Shown: positions 18,762-27,470 of the stretch, in pieces
Numbering within the stretch: position 1 is the first letter of the stretch
Layout of the letters: every line of letters starts with the position of its first letter
Assembly: GCF_028435365.1 (NCBI RefSeq)
Contig: NZ_JAGTJJ010000052.1
Coordinates: 1 to 64,000 of the forward strand
Direction of reading: 5' to 3'
Length of the DNA stretch: 64,000 nt
DNA from: Polyangium jinanense
GTDB taxonomy: Bacteria; Myxococcota; Polyangia; Polyangiales; Polyangiaceae
Made by a program: the position numbers and the translations under genes
Notes under the pieces: model-generated
Told to the model about the DNA's origin: nothing
Seen by the model: the letters and a program-made list of their open reading frames with translations, nothing else
Databases searched by the model: none

Positions 18762-19918
18762 GCCATCTCCGGGATGGCTCGGGTCGCGGGCCGCGGCGGC
18801 GTCGTGACGCAGGGGAGCTCGACGATGCATCGTGTCCCGTCGGGCGAAGAATCAATTTGCAAGCCCGCGTCCGTGTACTTGAGCTCGAGGCGCCGGCGCA
18901 CCGCGTGCAGGCCAAACGCCCCCGAGCGTAGCGGCTTCGCCGGCATACCCGGACCATTGTCCTCGACCGTGCAGACGAGGCGCCTCGGGGCCCCGTCCCC
19001 GGTCTCCCGAAGCGTCGCGCGCACCACGACCTGCCCGCCTCCATGTCGGCGCAAGGCGCCGTGCTTCACGGCATTCTCCACCAGCGGTTGCAGGAGCAGC
19101 CGGGGCATGAGGACCTGGGCGGCCCGATCCGCGATGTCCCACTGGAAGCGCAGCGTCCCTCTGTGGCGTGATTCGAGGATTTCGGCATAACGGCGGAGCC
19201 AGGCGATCTCCTCCCCCAGCGTCTGCATCTCGTCGGCGTCGTGCAGCGCGTCGCGCAAGAGGTCGCCCAGGCAAGCGAGCAGGCGGCGGGCCTCGCCGGG
19301 ATCCTGCGTGACGAGGCCCGCGATGGCGTTGAGGGTGTTCAGCAGGAAATGAGGCTCGAGCTGCGCGCGCAGCCGGGCGAGCTCGCCCGCCGTTCGCAGC
19401 CTGTCGGCTTCGAGCTTGAGCTTTTCGGCTTCGAGCGCGCGCCGCCGGGCGTCCTCCGTGGCGTAGGGGTACATGAACGCCAGCGCCCAGATGGCGCACA
19501 TGAAGAGGCCGAAGGTGACGCCGAACCGGATGGCGATCGCGTACGTCACGGGGCGCCCGGGGGGCGGCGGGACGTGCAGCAACGTCCGCACGGCCCAGGT
19601 GCCCATGACGAGCACGATGCCGGCGATGGAGGCGACGGCGAGGCTGACGAGCAGGGTCTGCGCCGAGCCGAGGCGCCGGCGCGTGGCCCAGTGGAAGACC
19701 GCCGAGAGCGTGAGCAGGAGCGCGGGCACGCAAACGAGCAAAAACGGCAGGTTGGTGTTGTCTCGTTGTCGGTCGGAGGGCGTGAACGGGAAAAAGAGGA
19801 TGGCCAGGACGACGGCCGTCGTCGCCACGAAGCGCTTCCAGCCGAAGAAATGCGCATCCAGGGGTGAGGCGCCCACGGAGGGCGCGCCTCTGGACAGCTC
19901 GGGCATAGGGACGCTCAT
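18758..19918 (-). CDS. LytS/YehU-type sensor histidine kinase
   Basis: A 386-residue membrane sensor with four hydrophobic segments between about residues 25 and 150, then a short coiled coil, the His_kinase region with phospho-acceptor His in LEPHFLLNTLNAIAG and an HATPase domain (LLQPLVENAVKHG as N-box, VEDNGPGMP, FGLHAVRRRLEL). The start is uncertain: ATG at 19918 and a later ATG at 19906 both give sensible N-termini, and the frame opens 20 codons earlier. It has no extracytoplasmic sensor domain, so it likely senses a membrane-linked signal. Its stop overlaps the LytTR regulator start. Confidence 0.9.
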   Translation of the reverse strand: MSVPMPELSRGAPSVGASPLDAHFFGWKRFVATTAVVLAILFFPFTPSDRQRDNTNLPFLLVCVPALLLTLSAVFHWATRRRLGSAQTLLVSLAVASIAGIVLVMGTWAVRTLLHVPPPPGRPVTYAIAIRFGVTFGLFMCAIWALAFMYPYATEDARRRALEAEKLKLEADRLRTAGELARLRAQLEPHFLLNTLNAIAGLVTQDPGEARRLLACLGDLLRDALHDADEMQTLGEEIAWLRRYAEILESRHRGTLRFQWDIADRAAQVLMPRLLLQPLVENAVKHGALRRHGGGQVVVRATLRETGDGAPRRLVCTVEDNGPGMPAKPLRSGAFGLHAVRRRLELKYTDAGLQIDSSPDGTRCIVELPCVTTPPRPATRAIPEMA

Positions 19919-20038
19919 ACCCGAGCGTTTTACCGTACGACCGGTCGACGCGGACATCCCGATCGGACGAATGGCCATGATCGACGGACGAGCCGTGCCC
20001 TGACGGCGACCAGGCGCGAAGGACGAGCAAGACTCGCC

Positions 20039-21277
20039 TCAGCGCGCGTCCTCGGCCGCCTCCCTCGTCCACATCGACGCGAAACGGGGATCCCCGGGCG
20101 GCGTGCCGTCGTCCTCTTCGCCCTCTGGCCATTCCCACGGCGGAAACGGATCCTCGAATTGTTGCAAGCCCTCGGGGCCGAGCGCCATTTCCTCGTCCGA
20201 GAGCAGACAAGCCTCGAGCCGCGCCCGTAGCCCCTCGCGCTCCGCGGTCCCGATGATGACGATCTCTTGCCGCCGCCCCGAAACCTCGTCCTCGGGCCCA
20301 TCGTCCGTCGATTCGGCCAACCATTTCCCCACGGCGCCGAACCGGTATGCGCCGCCCGCCTGGGACCATTCCACCACCCATTCGGGCCGCGTCGCGAGCC
20401 AGAAGAAGCCCTTCGATCGAATCACGCCCGGCCACTCCTCGTGGATGAGCGTGTAAAGACGCGCGGGATGGAAGGGGCGCCTGTCACGGAAGACAAAACT
20501 TCCGAGCCCGTACGCCTCCGTCTCCGGCACGTGCTCGCCGCGCATCTCGGCCATCCAGCCCGGCGCCTCTCGAGCCTTTTCCATATCGAAGAGCCCCGTG
20601 CCCATGATCGTATCGATCGGCACCTTGCCGAACGTCGCCGATACGATCCGCGCCCGCGGGTTCAGCCTGTGCACCGTGGCCTCGAGCAACCCGAGCTCCT
20701 CCGGCGAAACGAGGTCCACCTTGTTCAGGACGATGATGTCGCAGAACTCCACCTGATCGACGAGCAGATCAACGACGCTCCGATCGTCCTCCGCGGACGC
20801 CGCGACACCCCGCTCCGCGAGGTCCTCGGCGGCGGCGAAGTCCTTCGAGAAATTGTATGCGTCGACCACGGTCACCATCGTGTCGAGCCGCGCCACGTCC
20901 GAGAGCCGCGCGCCCGCGTCGTCCTCGAAGCCGAAGGTCTCGGCCACGGGAAGAGGCTCGCTGATCCCCGTCGACTCGATGAGCAAGTAATCGAAGCGCC
21001 CCTCGCGTGCGAGCTTTTGCACTTCGAGCAGGAGGTCCTCGCGCAGCGTGCAGCAGATGCAGCCGTTCGTCATCTCGACGAGCCGCTCCTCGGTGCGGCT
21101 CAGCGCGGCGCCGCCGCCCCGGACGAGCTCGGCGTCGATGTTCACCTCGCTCATGTCGTTCACGATCACCGCGACCCGCTTGCCCTCACGGTTTCCGAGC
21201 ACGTGGTTGAGGAGCGTCGTCTTTCCGGCGCCGAGGAAGCCGGAGAGCACGGTGACGGGGAGCCTGCGATCGCTCAT
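20039..21277 (-). CDS. zigA: CobW-family GTPase, ZigA-type zinc metallochaperone
   Basis: A 412-residue G3E GTPase. The P-loop [10 protein letters not shown] is at residues 12-21, the metal-binding motif CICC at 73-76 (in [14 protein letters not shown]), ESTGISEP is Walker B-like, and LNKVDLV is the guanine-specificity motif. The CobW C-terminal domain (about 260-380) contains RPFHPARL and WLATRPEW. Such proteins use GTP hydrolysis to deliver zinc under zinc limitation and are commonly Zur-regulated. ATG overlaps the rpmG stop as ATGA. Pairing with a zinc-free L33 gene supports the zinc-limitation role. Confidence 0.93.
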   Translation of the reverse strand: MSDRRLPVTVLSGFLGAGKTTLLNHVLGNREGKRVAVIVNDMSEVNIDAELVRGGGAALSRTEERLVEMTNGCICCTLREDLLLEVQKLAREGRFDYLLIESTGISEPLPVAETFGFEDDAGARLSDVARLDTMVTVVDAYNFSKDFAAAEDLAERGVAASAEDDRSVVDLLVDQVEFCDIIVLNKVDLVSPEELGLLEATVHRLNPRARIVSATFGKVPIDTIMGTGLFDMEKAREAPGWMAEMRGEHVPETEAYGLGSFVFRDRRPFHPARLYTLIHEEWPGVIRSKGFFWLATRPEWVVEWSQAGGAYRFGAVGKWLAESTDDGPEDEVSGRRQEIVIIGTAEREGLRARLEACLLSDEEMALGPEGLQQFEDPFPPWEWPEGEEDDGTPPGDPRFASMWTREAAEDAR

Positions 21278-21444
21278 TTCGCGCCGCCCTTGGAGATCTT
21301 CGCCTCGGTGAAGAGGACGTGCTTGCGAGCGATCGGATCGTACTTCTTGATCTGGAGCTTCTCGGTCGTCGTCCGCTTGTTTTTCGTCGTGTAGTAGCAG
21401 TACCCGGTGCCCGCCGACGAGACGAGCCTGATCGTGTCGCGCAT
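21274..21444 (-). CDS. rpmG: 50S ribosomal protein L33, zinc-free (C-minus) type
   Basis: A 56-residue protein beginning [20 protein letters not shown] and continuing [17 protein letters not shown], which is unmistakably bL33. It has one Cys but no CxxC pairs, so it does not bind zinc. Bacteria often carry such a C-minus copy, induced by zinc starvation to replace the zinc-containing one. Here it heads an operon with zigA, overlapping by ATGA, which supports that use. A perfect palindrome lies 31 bases upstream. Whether a zinc-binding copy exists elsewhere cannot be told from this window. Confidence 0.93.
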   Translation of the reverse strand: MRDTIRLVSSAGTGYCYYTTKNKRTTTEKLQIKKYDPIARKHVLFTEAKISKGGAK

Positions 21445-21475
21445 GGGCTTCCTGCTACCTCATCTCCAAGTCAGT

Positions 21476-21490
21476 TGCAACTTTGTTGCA
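21476..21490. promoter_or_regulatory. Candidate Zur-type operator upstream of rpmG-zigA
   Basis: A perfect TGCAAC-TTT-GTTGCA inverted repeat 31 bases upstream of rpmG, in an otherwise GC-rich gap. The left half also forms the 8-bp palindrome GTTGCAAC (21474-21481). Position and gene content point to a zinc-uptake-repressor site, although the sequence differs from the known gamma-proteobacterial Zur box, so the identity of the binding protein is inference. Confidence 0.55.
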
Positions 21491-21608
21491 TCAGTCATGA
21501 GTCCACGTGCTCCTGGAGCATCGCGAGACCTACTCGCCGCGCTTCCTGAGCAACTGTAACTGGAATTCTAGTGCAGTTTGCCGTGCACCATCGGGACGAT
21601 GGCACGGA

Positions 21609-23894
21609 TTACGGTGCGAGCTGATATCGCGCGACCCCGATGGACGGTACACGCTTCTCGCCGAAACCAGCCTCGGCGATGGTGCCGGAAACCCAGACCG
21701 CGTCGGCCATCACGGCTGCGCCAGTGACACCGATGGCGCCCACGCCGCCGCCGAGCGCGCGCAAAGTTCCGTCTCGGTAGACGAGGACGCCCCGGCCTGA
21801 GTCGTCGTCGAGCTCGGCCGTGCCCGCGAGGATCAAGCCGCCATCGATGGCAAGGATCGCGTTGAACGAGAAGTACGTCTGCGGGGTCAAACCCGCCTCG
21901 GGCGTCGCGAGCTCGCGCCACGAGGTTCCGTCGAACGCGCCGAGCAGGTACGCGCCATTGCCCTCTTCGTAGGTGCTGACGTAGACGGTGGTCCCGTCGC
22001 GCTCGAACGCGAGCACCTGTCCGGGCAAACCGTCGCCGAGAGGTGACCAGGCCTCGCCGTCCCAGCGCGCAATCCGCGACGCCTCGACTGCGCCGACCTT
22101 GGCGAAATTGCCGGTGACGATGATGTCGTTCGCAGCAGCGACGCCGAGGTGGTGCACGGGGCCGTCGAAGCCCTGCTCGACAAGGGTCAGCTTGTCGCCG
22201 TCGAGGCGCGCGAGGTAGCCGCTCGTTCCTCCGCCCGCGATCCAGAGCACGCCGTCGGGCGCCCACGCGAGCCCCCAGACCGGATCGAGTCCCTCGACGG
22301 CGACCTGGACGAGCGTATTGCCTTCACGCAAAAGGACGCGCCCGAAAGGTCCTCCGTTTGGCGGGAAAACCACACAGCCGACCGCGACCTGTCCTTCGGC
22401 GCCGACGTCGAGCGCCGGACACCAGACATCCCCGTCCGAGGGTAAGGAATCGTCGAGGACGTCCCAGCCTTCGCCATTGAAATGGACGACGTGCGTCGTG
22501 ACGGGCGCGCCGGCGACATGGGTGAACGAGCCGACGCCATAGACCTCGCACGTCTCGCCGCCGGCCGCGATGAGCTCGAGCGAGCCGCCGATCCCGATTC
22601 CGCTCTTGCCCTGGGCAACCCAGCCGCTGCCGTCGTGCACGGCGAGCGATTGCGAGAGCACGCCGTCGATGCCGGGGAACAAGCCGCCCGCGAACAGCCG
22701 CTGCCCGTCGTGAGCGAGCCTCTGCTGAGGCACGTCCCAGATCGCCGTCGGACCTTCGTCGCCGCAGATCATCGGCTGGTACCAGGGCGCGACGACACCC
22801 CGGGTGCCCTCGTCCAGCGATTGCCAGGCATTGCCGTTCCAGCGAACGACACCATGCGAGGGAATGGCGCCGGGTTCGCCCGGGGTGCCGCCCGCGGTCG
22901 TGAAGCAGCCGGTGGCATCGACGATCTCACCGTGCGCGACGAGGTCGGTCACGACGCCGCGCGTCTGGTGCTGCGCGAGCCCCCCGCCCAGCGTCTGCCA
23001 TTCCGTGCCGCTCCACCGGGCCATGCCGCTCGCTTTCATGAAGTCACCGAAAACGCCACCGGCGTAGAGGGCTCCACTCGGCGTGCGCGCGAGCGCGTAG
23101 ATGATCTGGGCGTCGGCGAAATCGAGCGGCGTCCACGCGGCGCCGTCGTACGACGCGATGTTCGCCACCGGGATCCCTCCGACCTCGGTGAACGTGCCGC
23201 CGACGAAGAGCGTATCGCCGTCGACGAGGAGTTCGTACGCGGAGCCTTGCAGCGCGCCGCCCGGCGCCGCGCTCCAGCTCGTTCCGTCCCACGTCGCGAG
23301 GCCCTCGATCGGGGTCGCGCCGTCGAGCTGGAACAGGCCCGCCGCCCAGAGGCGTCCGGCGAACCAGGCGAGGCTACGAACCTGGCCCTTGAACGCGCCG
23401 ATCGATTGCAAGCCGGAGCCGTCGTCGAGCCAGATCTCGCCGTCGCGCTCGTCAAACGTGTCGTTCGTGGCGAGCGCGAGATCGCCGCTTTCTCCGATTG
23501 CGATCGCCGAGAATCCGTCGAGTGGGGCAGGGAGCTCCCAGGTGGTCCGCGCAGGCTCCCACGCCCCGTCGCGAAAACGCATCAGCGGCGGCACCGCCTT
23601 GCCCTCGTGCCACTGGAATCGACCTGCCGCGATCAGCGAGCCGTCCGGCTCGCGCGCGAAATCGTGGACGGCCGGCGCAAAGCCATCGTGACCGGTCAGC
23701 CCGGCAATGGTGAAGCGGCGATCCCAGTCGCCGGCGTCGAGATTCGCCGCGCGGACGACCCCTCCACAACGAGCCGGACCGGGGCCCGAGCCGCCGCCGC
23801 CGGCTCCGCCGCTGATTCCATCGTTCGGACCGTCGCTGCAGGCGGCCGCGGTGCACAGAAAAAAGAGGAAGGATGAGGCACGGATGAAGCTCAT
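21609..23894 (-). CDS. Large beta-propeller lipoprotein
   Basis: A 761-residue exported protein. After a hydrophobic signal segment and a Cys in TAAACSD (about residue 19) come a short Gly-rich linker and then many strands of a repeat with the pattern W(D/N)G-x-x-W-x-x-L followed by G-(I/V)-x-x-A-G-x-F, typical of Kelch/RCC-like propellers in myxobacterial surface proteins. Examples are LATWDGTSWSAAPGG, VVRWNGNAWQSLDEG and IARWDGEAWSPLGDG. At least two propellers would be needed for the length. The frame opens 36 codons earlier, but ATG at 23894 gives the signal peptide. No catalytic motif is visible. It stands alone. Confidence 0.85.
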   Translation of the reverse strand: MSFIRASSFLFFLCTAAACSDGPNDGISGGAGGGGSGPGPARCGGVVRAANLDAGDWDRRFTIAGLTGHDGFAPAVHDFAREPDGSLIAAGRFQWHEGKAVPPLMRFRDGAWEPARTTWELPAPLDGFSAIAIGESGDLALATNDTFDERDGEIWLDDGSGLQSIGAFKGQVRSLAWFAGRLWAAGLFQLDGATPIEGLATWDGTSWSAAPGGALQGSAYELLVDGDTLFVGGTFTEVGGIPVANIASYDGAAWTPLDFADAQIIYALARTPSGALYAGGVFGDFMKASGMARWSGTEWQTLGGGLAQHQTRGVVTDLVAHGEIVDATGCFTTAGGTPGEPGAIPSHGVVRWNGNAWQSLDEGTRGVVAPWYQPMICGDEGPTAIWDVPQQRLAHDGQRLFAGGLFPGIDGVLSQSLAVHDGSGWVAQGKSGIGIGGSLELIAAGGETCEVYGVGSFTHVAGAPVTTHVVHFNGEGWDVLDDSLPSDGDVWCPALDVGAEGQVAVGCVVFPPNGGPFGRVLLREGNTLVQVAVEGLDPVWGLAWAPDGVLWIAGGGTSGYLARLDGDKLTLVEQGFDGPVHHLGVAAANDIIVTGNFAKVGAVEASRIARWDGEAWSPLGDGLPGQVLAFERDGTTVYVSTYEEGNGAYLLGAFDGTSWRELATPEAGLTPQTYFSFNAILAIDGGLILAGTAELDDDSGRGVLVYRDGTLRALGGGVGAIGVTGAAVMADAVWVSGTIAEAGFGEKRVPSIGVARYQLAP

Positions 23895-24083
23895 GCCTTC
23901 GAGCTTACGTGCTTCTCCGTTGCCTGCCAGCGCAGGAATGCATGAACCCGACATTAAAATTTGTAATTCGGACTCCCGCGCATCATTCGCCCGAACTTGC
24001 ACATCCGTCCCTGGCGGCTATCATGGCTCCTTATCCTTGCATTCTTGGAATTCTGCCCACAAGCACCTGGGAAAGGGTTGGTT

Positions 24084-24614
24084 GTGACACGACATAGCTT
24101 TGTTCTTGGCGCGGCCCTCTTCGCGGCCGCGTTCGTCGGCGCGTGCAGCACCGACGATGTCCTCCCCGGCGACGGCAATGAAAGCACGGCGAGCGGGCCG
24201 GGCAGCGGAGGGATGCCGCTGTCTCTCGCCAACCAGGGGGCTGCGGGGGACTGGTGCCCCGGGAACACGACGCCTCAGCTCGCCGTGATCATCGGCACGG
24301 ACAGCGACTGCAGCACCGCGCCCGGACCCGAGCCGCAGATCAATTTTGCGGCGTCCTCCGCGGGGACGAGCACGCTCGCGGCCGGTCAATCCTGGAGCTA
24401 CGGCGAGAACAACCCCAACGCGAATTTGGCGGCCAACTGGTTCGCGGACGGCATCAGCGGCAACCATGAGCCCGCGAAGAGCGCCTCGCTCGAGGTTCTA
24501 TCGGTCGAGGGCACCACAGCAAAGTTTCGGTACGCATTCGTCACCCAGGCGGGCCAGCCCTACGCGGGCGAGGCGACGGTGACAGTCTGTGCCGTCGACC
24601 CCCCCTGCATGTAA
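24084..24614 (+). CDS. Small lipoprotein of unknown function
   Basis: A 176-residue protein starting with GTG at 24084, six bases after AAAGGG. The signal peptide ends in a VGAC lipobox. A Gly/Ser spacer leads to a domain with WCPGNTTPQLAVIIGTDSDC, QSWSYGENNPNAN and several beta strands ending in VTVCAVDPPC; paired Cys residues suggest disulfides in the periplasm or on the surface. I do not recognise the family. It is divergent from the large propeller lipoprotein. Confidence 0.75.
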   Translation: MTRHSFVLGAALFAAAFVGACSTDDVLPGDGNESTASGPGSGGMPLSLANQGAAGDWCPGNTTPQLAVIIGTDSDCSTAPGPEPQINFAASSAGTSTLAAGQSWSYGENNPNANLAANWFADGISGNHEPAKSASLEVLSVEGTTAKFRYAFVTQAGQPYAGEATVTVCAVDPPCM

Positions 24615-24661
24615 GCCCGGCGCACCGCGGCGCATCGCCCCCCGGTGGTTATTTTGACCGC

Positions 24662-26263
24662 ATGCGCGTCGGCATCGACGTAGGCGGCACCCATACCGAC
24701 GCCGTGCTCATGCACGAGCGCCACATGCTCGGCTGGGTCAAGCGGCCGACGAGCGCGGACGTCGCCTCGGGCGTCGAGGACGCGCTCGCCGCCCTCCTCG
24801 CCGAGACCGGCGTCGACCGAGGCGCCATCAGCGCCGTCATGCTCGGCACGACCCAGCTCACCAATGCGGTGATCGAACGCCGCGGCCTGGCCCGCACCGC
24901 CGCCGTGCGCCTTTGCCTGCCAGCAGGGCAATCCATCCTCCCTTTCGCAGACTGGCCCGACGACCTGCGGGACGTTGTCTCGGGCGGCGTGCACCTCCTC
25001 GCGGGCGGCCACGAATACGACGGCCGGGAGATCGCCCCGCTCGACGACCACGAGGTGGACGAGACGATCGCGCGCCTCGCCGCCGCGGACGTCGAGGCCG
25101 TCGCCCTTGCGGGCATCTTCTCCCCAGCCAACCCCGCGCACGAGGAGGCCGTCGCGGAGCGCGTGCGCGCGGCGTTGCCTCACGTAGCGGTCACTCTCTC
25201 CCACGAGATCGGCCAGGTTGGCCTGCTCGATCGCGAGAACGCCGCGCTGCTCAACGCCTGCCTCCTCCCGCTCGCGGCACGCGTCGTGGGCAGCCTCGAG
25301 CGCGCCGTCGCCGCGCATGGGCTCGCTGCGCGCGTCTACCTGACCCAGAACGACGGCACGCTCCTCCGCGCCGAGCTGGCGAGGCGCCACCCCGTGCGCA
25401 CCTTCGCCTCGGGCCCGGTGAACTCCATGCGGGGCGCCGCCTTCTTGGCGAACATGGGCGACGCCGTGGTCATCGACGTGGGTGGCACCTCGACCGACGT
25501 CGGCATGCTGGTCCGCGGTTTCCCCCGCGAGGCGCCGGCCGGGGCGCGGCTCGGTGGCGTGCGCGTCAACTTCCGGATGCCGGACCTCGCGTCGCTCGCC
25601 CTCGGCGGCGGCAGCGTGGTGGAGGCGCGCGCCGGCGATCTGCGCATCGGCCCCCGCAGCGTCGGCCACGCGCTCGAAGCGTGCGCCCTCGCCTTCGGCG
25701 GCGACACCTTGACCCTCACCGACATCGGCCTCGCCGCCGGGCTCTTCAGCCCTGCCGCGTTCGCGCGCGGCGGGCCCCACCTCGCCGGCTCCACAGCCGA
25801 GCTTCGCCCCGAGCGCGTCGCCGGCCTTCCGCGCGACCTCCTCGCCGCGGTCACCGCCCGCGTGCGCGCCCTCCTCGAGCAGGCCGTGGACGCGTGCAAG
25901 ACCAGCCCGGAGCCGGTGCCCGTCATCGTGGTGGGCGGCGCGGCTGGCCTCGTGCCCGACGCGCTCGCGGGCACGTCGTCGGTGCTGCGACCGGCAGCCG
26001 GCGGCGTGGCCAACGCCATCGGGGCCGCCATCGCGCAGGCCTCGGGCGAGGTCGACCGCATCTTTCCCCTGGAGCGTCGCAGCAGGGACGAGACCCTTTC
26101 GCGTGCCCGCGCCGAGGCGATCGAGCGCGCTCGCGTGGCCGGCGCACGCCCTGACTCCATCGAGATCGTCGAGGTGGACGAGGTGCCGCTCACCTACCTG
26201 CCTGGCAACGCCGTGCGGGTGCGGGTGAAGGCTGCCGGCGATCTGGCGGAGGTGGCCGGGTGA
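24662..26263 (+). CDS. Hydantoinase/oxoprolinase family protein
   Basis: A 533-residue protein of the hydantoinase A/oxoprolinase group, which have an ASKHA (actin-like ATPase) fold. Seen are the N-terminal phosphate loop VGIDVGGTHTDAVLM, GTTQLTNAVIERRG, a second phosphate motif VVIDVGGTSTDVGML and the Gly-rich LALGGGSVVEA; the adenosine region carries PVIVVGGAAGLVPD. The family couples ATP hydrolysis to ring opening of hydantoins or 5-oxoproline. It is single-subunit length, lacking the B part. Its stop overlaps the start of the DUF917 gene (GTGA), a pairing common for this family. Confidence 0.92.
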   Translation: MRVGIDVGGTHTDAVLMHERHMLGWVKRPTSADVASGVEDALAALLAETGVDRGAISAVMLGTTQLTNAVIERRGLARTAAVRLCLPAGQSILPFADWPDDLRDVVSGGVHLLAGGHEYDGREIAPLDDHEVDETIARLAAADVEAVALAGIFSPANPAHEEAVAERVRAALPHVAVTLSHEIGQVGLLDRENAALLNACLLPLAARVVGSLERAVAAHGLAARVYLTQNDGTLLRAELARRHPVRTFASGPVNSMRGAAFLANMGDAVVIDVGGTSTDVGMLVRGFPREAPAGARLGGVRVNFRMPDLASLALGGGSVVEARAGDLRIGPRSVGHALEACALAFGGDTLTLTDIGLAAGLFSPAAFARGGPHLAGSTAELRPERVAGLPRDLLAAVTARVRALLEQAVDACKTSPEPVPVIVVGGAAGLVPDALAGTSSVLRPAAGGVANAIGAAIAQASGEVDRIFPLERRSRDETLSRARAEAIERARVAGARPDSIEIVEVDEVPLTYLPGNAVRVRVKAAGDLAEVAG

Positions 26264-27363
26264 CCGACGCGCTTCGTGGGCTCGACGAGGAGCGTCTCGA
26301 GGATCTCGTCCTCGGCGCGGGCGTGCTTGGCGCGGGCGGCGGCGGCAATCCCTACCATGGCCGCCTCACCCTTCTGCCCTACCTGCGCGCGGGCCGCTGC
26401 CCGCCCGTGGTCGCGCCCGAGGAGGTGCCGGACGACGCGCTGGTCGCCTCGGTCGGCGGCATGGGCGCGCCGACCATCGGGCTCGAGCGGCTGCCACGCG
26501 GTGACGAGGAGCTCGTCGCCCTGCGGGCCCTCGAGGCGCACCTCGGCCGCACCGTGGACTACCTGATCCCGGCCGAGATCGGCGGAAGCAATGCCGTCGC
26601 GCCGTTTGTCACGGCCGCCCAGGCGGGCCTGCCCGTGATCGACGCCGACGGCATGGGCCGAGCCTTCCCCGAGCTCCAGCATTGCACGTTCACCATCTAC
26701 GGCGTGCCCTGCACGCCCGCAGCCATCGTGGACATCCGACACCACACCGCCCTCTTCACGCGCGTCGACGACCCCGTCTCACTCGAGCGCCTCGCGCGCG
26801 CGCTCACCGTGCAGATGGGTGGCGCTGCCGGGTTTGCCTTCCCGGTGATGCGTGGCGCCGACATGAAGCGGACGGCGGTGCGCGGCACCTTGAGCTTGGC
26901 GGCCGCTGTCGGGGCGGCCGTGCGCGAGGCGCGCCGGCGCCACGCCGACCCCATCGCCGCATTGCTCCACGTCACCGGCGGCCAGGCGCTCTTCCATGGG
27001 AAATTGCACGACGTGGAGCGCCGATTCGAGGGCGGCTTCGCGCGCGGGCGGCTCACCCTGGAGGGCCTCGAGGAGAGCCGGGACGAGCGCCTCGAGATCG
27101 AACTGCAGAACGAGTACCTGATTGCCCGGCGTGGCGGCGAGGTCGTCGCTTCGGTGCCCGACCTCCTCTGCCTCGTGGATCGGCTCACCGCGGAGCCTGT
27201 AACCACCGAGATCGCGCGTTATGGATTGCGCGTTTTGGTGCTTGGGATCCCTGCGCCCCGCCTGCTGCGCACGCCCGAGGCCCTGCGCTTCGTCGGCCCT
27301 CGGGCGTTCGGCTATGACGTGGACTACCGGCCCCTGCCGGGCGTCTACGGCGCCGACCGCTGA
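26260..27363 (+). CDS. DUF917 family protein
   Basis: A 367-residue protein of the DUF917 family (S-methyl-thiohydantoin desulfurase-like). Diagnostic pieces are VLGAGVLGAGGGGNPYHG near the N-terminus, the middle EIGGSNAVAPFVTAAQAGLPVIDADGMGRAFPELQ and VDRLTAEPVTTE. The GTG start overlaps the hydantoinase stop as GTGA. Together the pair probably processes a hydantoin-like or cyclic amide compound; the substrate is unknown. Confidence 0.9.
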   Translation: MTDALRGLDEERLEDLVLGAGVLGAGGGGNPYHGRLTLLPYLRAGRCPPVVAPEEVPDDALVASVGGMGAPTIGLERLPRGDEELVALRALEAHLGRTVDYLIPAEIGGSNAVAPFVTAAQAGLPVIDADGMGRAFPELQHCTFTIYGVPCTPAAIVDIRHHTALFTRVDDPVSLERLARALTVQMGGAAGFAFPVMRGADMKRTAVRGTLSLAAAVGAAVREARRRHADPIAALLHVTGGQALFHGKLHDVERRFEGGFARGRLTLEGLEESRDERLEIELQNEYLIARRGGEVVASVPDLLCLVDRLTAEPVTTEIARYGLRVLVLGIPAPRLLRTPEALRFVGPRAFGYDVDYRPLPGVYGADR

Positions 27364-27470
27364 CGCGCGCCTCTCGTTATGGGTGTTTGTCGACGCCGAG
27401 CGCGGCGATGACGGGCAGCAGCATTCCGCCCCTCGGCAATCTGGGAACGTCGGTGCTACGCTCGGCGCCC

